A stretch of DNA of 16,936 nucleotides, taken from positions 1 through 16,936 of the forward strand of contig JAFONG010000072.1 of NCBI GenBank assembly GCA_017418585.1. Direction: 5' to 3'. Below, one piece after another: positions 13,709 through 16,936 of this stretch; position 1 is the stretch's first letter, and each line of letters starts with the position of its first letter. The DNA is from Erysipelotrichaceae bacterium (GTDB taxonomy: Bacteria > Bacillota_I > Bacilli_A > Erysipelotrichales > Erysipelotrichaceae). The position numbers were made by a program, and so were the translations under genes. The notes under the pieces were generated by a model. The model worked only from the letters and a program-made list of their open reading frames with translations. It searched no databases and was not told the origin of the DNA.

Positions 13709-13717
13709 ATTATAGCA
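13709..13717 (-). promoter_or_regulatory. Extended -10 promoter of secA-prfB-symporter operon
   Basis: TGC then consensus TATAAT (13714-13709) on the - strand. Transcription should start near 13702, giving a short leader with a GGAGA ribosome binding site before ATG 13687. The possible -35 sits within the csp terminator and is poor. Confidence 0.6.
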
Positions 13718-13724
13718 TCTGCCT

Positions 13725-13754
13725 ATAAAAAAGTTGACCTTATTAGCCAACTTT
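13725..13754 (-). terminator. Intrinsic terminator of csp
   Basis: A 9-bp stem with one G-T pair (13746-13754 with 13730-13738), 7-nt loop, then a run of six T on the - strand. It lies just after the csp stop and directly before the secA promoter. Confidence 0.8.
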
Positions 13755-13764
13755 CTGTTCACGA

Positions 13765-13968
13765 TTACTCTTTGATCTCTTGTATATTATGAGCTTGAAG
13801 TCCTCGATCGCCTTCAACTAATTCAAATTCAACTGGTGCTCCCTCGTTGATGGTTTTATAACCATCCATGATTAATTGAGAATAATGGAAAAAGACGTCA
13901 CGACCATCATCTGCTGTAATGAAGCCAAATCCCTTAACCTTATTGAATCTTTTAACCTTTCCTAACAT
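13765..13968 (-). CDS. Cold-shock domain protein (CspA family)
   Basis: 67-residue single-domain nucleic-acid-binding protein with an OB fold; such proteins melt RNA secondary structure and influence translation and transcription. RNP1 is KGFGFIT and RNP2 DVFFHYSQL (the usual form is VFVHFS, so the second aromatic is Tyr here). The start is the ATG at 13968, where CSPs normally begin (MLGKVKRFN), with AAAGGAG about 9 nt upstream. Codon choice differs from the neighbours: many TTA, GTT and AAT codons where adjacent genes favour CTG and ATC, giving a visibly AT-richer gene. That may reflect high expression or a different history. It has its own promoter and terminator, between comFC and secA. 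Confidence 0.93.
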   Translation of the reverse strand: MLGKVKRFNKVKGFGFITADDGRDVFFHYSQLIMDGYKTINEGAPVEFELVEGDRGLQAHNIQEIKE

Positions 13969-13996
13969 TTCCTTATTCTCCTTTAGAGTATATTTT

Positions 13997-14002
13997 ATCA
14001 TA
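13997..14002 (-). promoter_or_regulatory. Promoter of csp
   Basis: TATGAT (14002-13997) on the - strand with a fair -35 TTCACT about 18 bp upstream, at the end of comFC. Transcription near 13990 leaves a leader of about 22 nt carrying AAAGGAG. This is too short for the long 5' leader of enterobacterial cspA mRNAs. Confidence 0.5.
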
Positions 14003-14027
14003 CTTTATTTTTAAAAGAAAAGTGAAA

Positions 14028-14612
14028 CTATTTGTTAGCCAGGGATAACGCTCTGACATGTCCTGCCTTGTCCTTTATCGCCTCATAGACACCCACGATA
14101 GAAGACCCTGTCGTAATCACGTCATCCACGATCAGAGCTTTATTCAGCTTCTCTCCCTCATAGATGTAGTTGTCCCTCATTCTGCTTCTTTCTCTGGCGT
14201 TCTTTCCTTCCTGTATGAGATCCTCCTTCATTCTTAGACCTCTTGCTCTAGGAAGTTTCACATCTTCGAATATCAGCTCCAGATGATCAAATCCCCGCAT
14301 CTGTCTTTTCTTTTGGCTGCTTGGCACAAACAGGATGTGATATCCGAAATACCGGATCCCGATGTAGTCTTTCAGTGAATACAGAAAGACGTCCTTCAGC
14401 GCTTCGTCGCAGCATTCCTTGTACTGCAGCAGCATGCTTTTGAAAATACCGTCATATTCATAGAATACCTCCGTCTTCAGTTCTCCCAGAAGTATGTTCT
14501 TTCTTTTCACTTTCAGCATCCTTCTGCATTCGATGCACAAAGGATCTCTTTCCAGAAACAGGGAAGTAAACGTGATCTTCTTTATTTCCCTGTCGCAATA
14601 GATACACCTCAT
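14028..14612 (-). CDS. comFC: ComFC-like phosphoribosyltransferase-fold DNA uptake protein
   Basis: 194 residues. ComFC works with ComFA in bringing transforming single-stranded DNA into the cytoplasm. The N-terminus has a zinc-finger-like CIYC (Cys3, Cys6) and CIEC (Cys26, Cys29), then RGFDH (106-110, usual RGFNQ) and the phosphoribosyltransferase PRPP loop VDDVITTGSS (162-171). The start overlaps the comFA stop by 4 bases (ATGA), and no separate ribosome binding site is visible, so translation is coupled. Length is slightly below typical (about 220-240). Confidence 0.9.
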   Translation of the reverse strand: MRCIYCDREIKKITFTSLFLERDPLCIECRRMLKVKRKNILLGELKTEVFYEYDGIFKSMLLQYKECCDEALKDVFLYSLKDYIGIRYFGYHILFVPSSQKKRQMRGFDHLELIFEDVKLPRARGLRMKEDLIQEGKNARERSRMRDNYIYEGEKLNKALIVDDVITTGSSIVGVYEAIKDKAGHVRALSLANK

Positions 14613-15742
14613 AAGTAGGAATTCGCTTTCTTCAGGTATTCCAGCGTTTCCCTGATGTTCGGATCAAAATGATCGGATATCACATAGGCGTCTCCCTCCA
14701 CACAATCCGTTCCTCTTCCGACTCTTCCCAGCATCTGAATGAGATTGCTTTGATCGAATACGTTGGCGAAATTCATGATGATCACGCTGACGTTCTTGAT
14801 CGTAATGCCTCTTTCCAGAACGGTAGTCGCAAAGATGAAACGGTATCTCTTATCGCGGAAATCCTCAATGTTTTTCTTTCTTTCCGGCAGATCGGCATAG
14901 ACATAGGTACAGGAAAAGAAACGGGAAAAGATCCCGTAGAAGACTTTGCAGTCATGCCTGCTGGCGGTAAAGACAATGCATTGGTTTTCCATTCTTCTTA
15001 ACAGCAGATACAGCACAAGCAAGGCGGGATACCTTGGCAGATAGAAGACCCTGGGAACAGCAAGTGGCCTGAAAGAAGGACGAACATAGAGCTCCACTGT
15101 CCGGTAAGGTCTTCTTCTCATGACTTTTCTTAAAGTATCATCTACGGTTGCCGTTGAATAAAGTATTCTTCCCTTGCAGGCGTTCACGGAGATATTCATC
15201 AGCGTTTCATTCCCTTTTAACGGAAACGCGTCCGCCTCGTCCAGAATCAGCAGGTCGAAAGTCTGATAATAACGGTAAAGCTGATGACAGGTGCAGACGA
15301 TCAGATCTCCTGTCAGTTCGTCATGATGCCCTCCATAGACTCCCGTCACCTTTGCCTTAGAAAAAATCTTCTCAAAACGCTTTGTCAGCTCTATGACCAC
15401 TTCTCTTCGCGATATCGCATAAGCCACCTTCAGTCCTCTGGATAGGTAATCGCTGATACTCGCAACGGCGATTTCCGTCTTCCCTGCCCCGCATACGCAG
15501 CACAGCAGCACGTCCCCGTATTTCAGATCCTCTACGCACTTTCCGGATGCTTCCAGCTGCTGATCGGTCAGCCTGTAATCGAATCCGTATTCTTCCGATC
15601 CTTCCGCTATTTCATAATCCAAAGGAAAGATCTCCTCCTCCAGCAGGATACGGGAAAACCGGATGCACTTCCGGCAGTAATAGCCTTTATGTCCTTTATA
15701 GAAATACGCAGGATCTTTATTTCCGCATCGCTTGCACTTCAT
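14609..15742 (-). CDS. comFA: ComFA-like DNA uptake helicase/translocase
   Basis: 377-residue superfamily 2 ATPase that, with ComFC, drives import of transforming DNA across the membrane. Features in order: four-Cys zinc finger (Cys3, 6, 23, 26), Walker A CGAGKTE (84-90), DEAD box (168-171), STAT motif III (196-199), a C-terminal RecA-like domain with VLERGITI and motif VI QMLGRVGRG. It is shorter than B. subtilis ComFA (463), mainly at the N-terminus. The start at 15742 fits the zinc-finger beginning MKCKRCG, with AGAGGG just upstream. An ATG five codons earlier (15757), with GGGGAA upstream, is a real alternative. Divergent from the RsmF-like gene. Confidence 0.9.
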   Translation of the reverse strand: MKCKRCGNKDPAYFYKGHKGYYCRKCIRFSRILLEEEIFPLDYEIAEGSEEYGFDYRLTDQQLEASGKCVEDLKYGDVLLCCVCGAGKTEIAVASISDYLSRGLKVAYAISRREVVIELTKRFEKIFSKAKVTGVYGGHHDELTGDLIVCTCHQLYRYYQTFDLLILDEADAFPLKGNETLMNISVNACKGRILYSTATVDDTLRKVMRRRPYRTVELYVRPSFRPLAVPRVFYLPRYPALLVLYLLLRRMENQCIVFTASRHDCKVFYGIFSRFFSCTYVYADLPERKKNIEDFRDKRYRFIFATTVLERGITIKNVSVIIMNFANVFDQSNLIQMLGRVGRGTDCVEGDAYVISDHFDPNIRETLEYLKKANSYL

Positions 15743-15809
15743 AATCCCTCTATACATAATTCCCCAGAAAACCGCCGATTCCTGAACGATTTTAAAAAAA
15801 GAGCGAAAC

Positions 15810-15818
15810 TGATACACT
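15810..15818 (+). promoter_or_regulatory. Extended -10 promoter of the RsmF-like gene (leaderless)
   Basis: TGA then TACACT (15813-15818), 6 nt (TAAGTT), then ATG at 15825. There is no Shine-Dalgarno. The 18-nt stretch TGATACACTTAAGTTATG differs at only two bases from the one ending at ATG 2841. Confidence 0.5.
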
Positions 15819-15824
15819 TAAGTT

Positions 15825-16936
15825 ATGTCTAGGCTGCCTGAACAGTATCTTAAAAACATGAAAGAACTGCTGAAAGACGATTACGATCAGTATCTCGACT
15901 CTTTCAGCAAGAAGAGATATTACGGATTAAGGGTGAATACTTCCAAGATATCGGTGGAAGATTTTCTGAAGATCGCTCCGTTCCATCTGGAACCGATTCC
16001 CTGGACCGAAGATGGCTTTTATTATGAGGAAGAGGAACGTCCGTCCAGACATCCATACTTCTATGCGGGGCTCTATTACCTGCAAGAACCAAGCGCAATG
16101 CTTCCGGCAGAAGCGCTGCCGATCGATGAAGGCGACATCGTGCTGGATGCCTGTGCCGCTCCCGGAGGAAAGTCTTCCAAACTCGCGAACAGACTGAAAG
16201 GAAGCGGTTTTCTGGTATCCAACGACATCTCCGTATCCCGCTGCCAGGTCCTGCTGAAGAATCTGGAAACAATGGGCATCGTCAATGCCTGCGTCATGGC
16301 TGAAGACATCACAAAACTGGACCGTTTCGAAAACTTCTTCGACAAGATCCTGATCGACGCTCCCTGCTCCGGGGAAGGCATGTTCCGGAAAGAGCCTACA
16401 TTGATCAGAGAATGGGAAGAAAAAGGAAACAGCTACTATTCCGATCTGCAGAAAAAGATCATTGCATCTGCCTTAAGACTTCTGAAAGAAGGAGGCAGGA
16501 TGGTCTACAGCACCTGTACCTTCTCGCCTCAGGAAGATGAAGAAATCATCGATTACGCCCTGAGTATCTGTCCCGATCTGAAAGTCCTTCCGATCGAAAC
16601 GGCAGAAGGCTTTGAACCGGGGATAAGCGATCATACAGGAAACTGCGTCCGTCTCTACCCGCATAAGATCAGGGGCGAAGGACATTTCATCGCCCTGCTG
16701 CAGAAGGGGAAAAAACCCTTAGGCAAGAAAAAGACGACCCTATATAAAAGTTTTTCCATCAGTGAAGACATATCCATCAAACTCCCGGAAGGCAATATCG
16801 TTCAAAGAGGTGAAAAACTCTACTATGAACCCGTAAGCGTTCCCGATCTGAAAGGACTGCGTGTTTTACGTTCCGGTCTCTTACTTGGCGAAATGAAACA
16901 CGGCTGTTTTGAACCGTCTCAGAGCCTTTCTATGGC
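15825..16936 (+). CDS. rsmF: RsmF-like 16S rRNA m5C methyltransferase (5' part)
   Basis: SAM-dependent RNA cytosine-C5 methyltransferase of the NOL1/NOP2/sun family; 370 codons are in the window and the end is cut off. Visible: N-terminal PLRVNTSK-like region (YYGLRVNTSK, 32-41), YLQEPSAMLP (85-94), SAM motif DACAAPGGKSS (108-118), DAPCSGEGMFRKEP (178-191; Cys181 releases product) and STCTFSPQEDE (229-239; Cys231 is the nucleophile). The C-terminal stretch (KGLRVLRSGLLLGEMKHG and FEPSQSL) matches the PUA-like tail of RsmF rather than RsmB, which would have an N-terminal NusB domain. The exact target base cannot be stated. Start: ATG 15825 fits the family, but no ribosome binding site is present. 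Confidence 0.92.
   Translation, partial: MSRLPEQYLKNMKELLKDDYDQYLDSFSKKRYYGLRVNTSKISVEDFLKIAPFHLEPIPWTEDGFYYEEEERPSRHPYFYAGLYYLQEPSAMLPAEALPIDEGDIVLDACAAPGGKSSKLANRLKGSGFLVSNDISVSRCQVLLKNLETMGIVNACVMAEDITKLDRFENFFDKILIDAPCSGEGMFRKEPTLIREWEEKGNSYYSDLQKKIIASALRLLKEGGRMVYSTCTFSPQEDEEIIDYALSICPDLKVLPIETAEGFEPGISDHTGNCVRLYPHKIRGEGHFIALLQKGKKPLGKKKTTLYKSFSISEDISIKLPEGNIVQRGEKLYYEPVSVPDLKGLRVLRSGLLLGEMKHGCFEPSQSLSM

Noticed and set aside
15743..15760. TATAGA 6 nt before the comFA ATG as a fifth leaderless promoter
   Set aside because: The hexamer is a poor -10 (last base A), and AGAGGG next to the start or the alternative ATG at 15757 explains initiation without it; left out of the leaderless set.
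1..16936. CRISPR arrays, insertion sequences, tRNA or rRNA genes, prophage genes
   Set aside because: No repeat-spacer pattern, transposase, terminal inverted repeats, cloverleaf or phage protein was seen; the window is packed with chromosomal genes.

Overview
The window is chromosomal DNA from a Firmicute with intermediate GC. Supporting this are a secA-prfB operon with the RF2 frameshift, comFA-comFC, a methionine T-box leader and a MurT/GatD-like pair. The gene set and degenerate cell-wall enzymes would fit the Erysipelotrichia, but that placement is inference and no species can be named. I see no phage, IS element, CRISPR array, tRNA or rRNA gene. Coding density is very high; the largest non-coding stretch (about 250 bp) is the metG T-box leader.

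Layout. 1-1474 (+): 3' part of a Zn/Cd/Pb P1B-ATPase followed, with a 4-base overlap, by an ArsR/SmtB repressor carrying a complete alpha-5 zinc site. 1493-2841 (-): a small protein of unknown function overlapping an alpha/beta hydrolase (lysophospholipase/monoglyceride lipase type). 2877-3836 (+): aldo/keto reductase, divergent from the previous pair across only 35 bp. 3857-4792 (-): a UPF0158-GNAT fusion. 4844-6854 (-): a MurT-like Mur ligase and GatD-like amidotransferase pair. 6896-9052 (-): methionyl-tRNA synthetase under a T-box riboswitch. 9076-13717 (-): secA, prfB (with +1 programmed frameshift) and an SDF-family symporter. 13765-15742 (-): cold-shock protein and the DNA-uptake genes comFC and comFA. 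15825-end (+): RsmF-like rRNA m5C methyltransferase, cut by the window edge.

Two signals stand out. First, the GatD-like protein lacks both the catalytic cysteine (Gly at that position) and the catalytic histidine (Ile), and its MurT partner has lost the KNPAG motif, although both reading frames are intact. The pair therefore probably does not perform glutamine-dependent amidation of D-Glu in lipid II. An attractive but unproven idea is that it attaches an amino acid to the D-Glu alpha-carboxyl, as a group-B (position-2 cross-linked) peptidoglycan would require. Second, at least four operon-head genes have a -10 hexamer exactly 6 nt before the ATG and no Shine-Dalgarno sequence, which predicts leaderless mRNAs. 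Two of these sites, 13 kb apart, match at 16 of 18 bases. Genes inside operons, and genes with longer leaders, mostly have ordinary ribosome binding sites.
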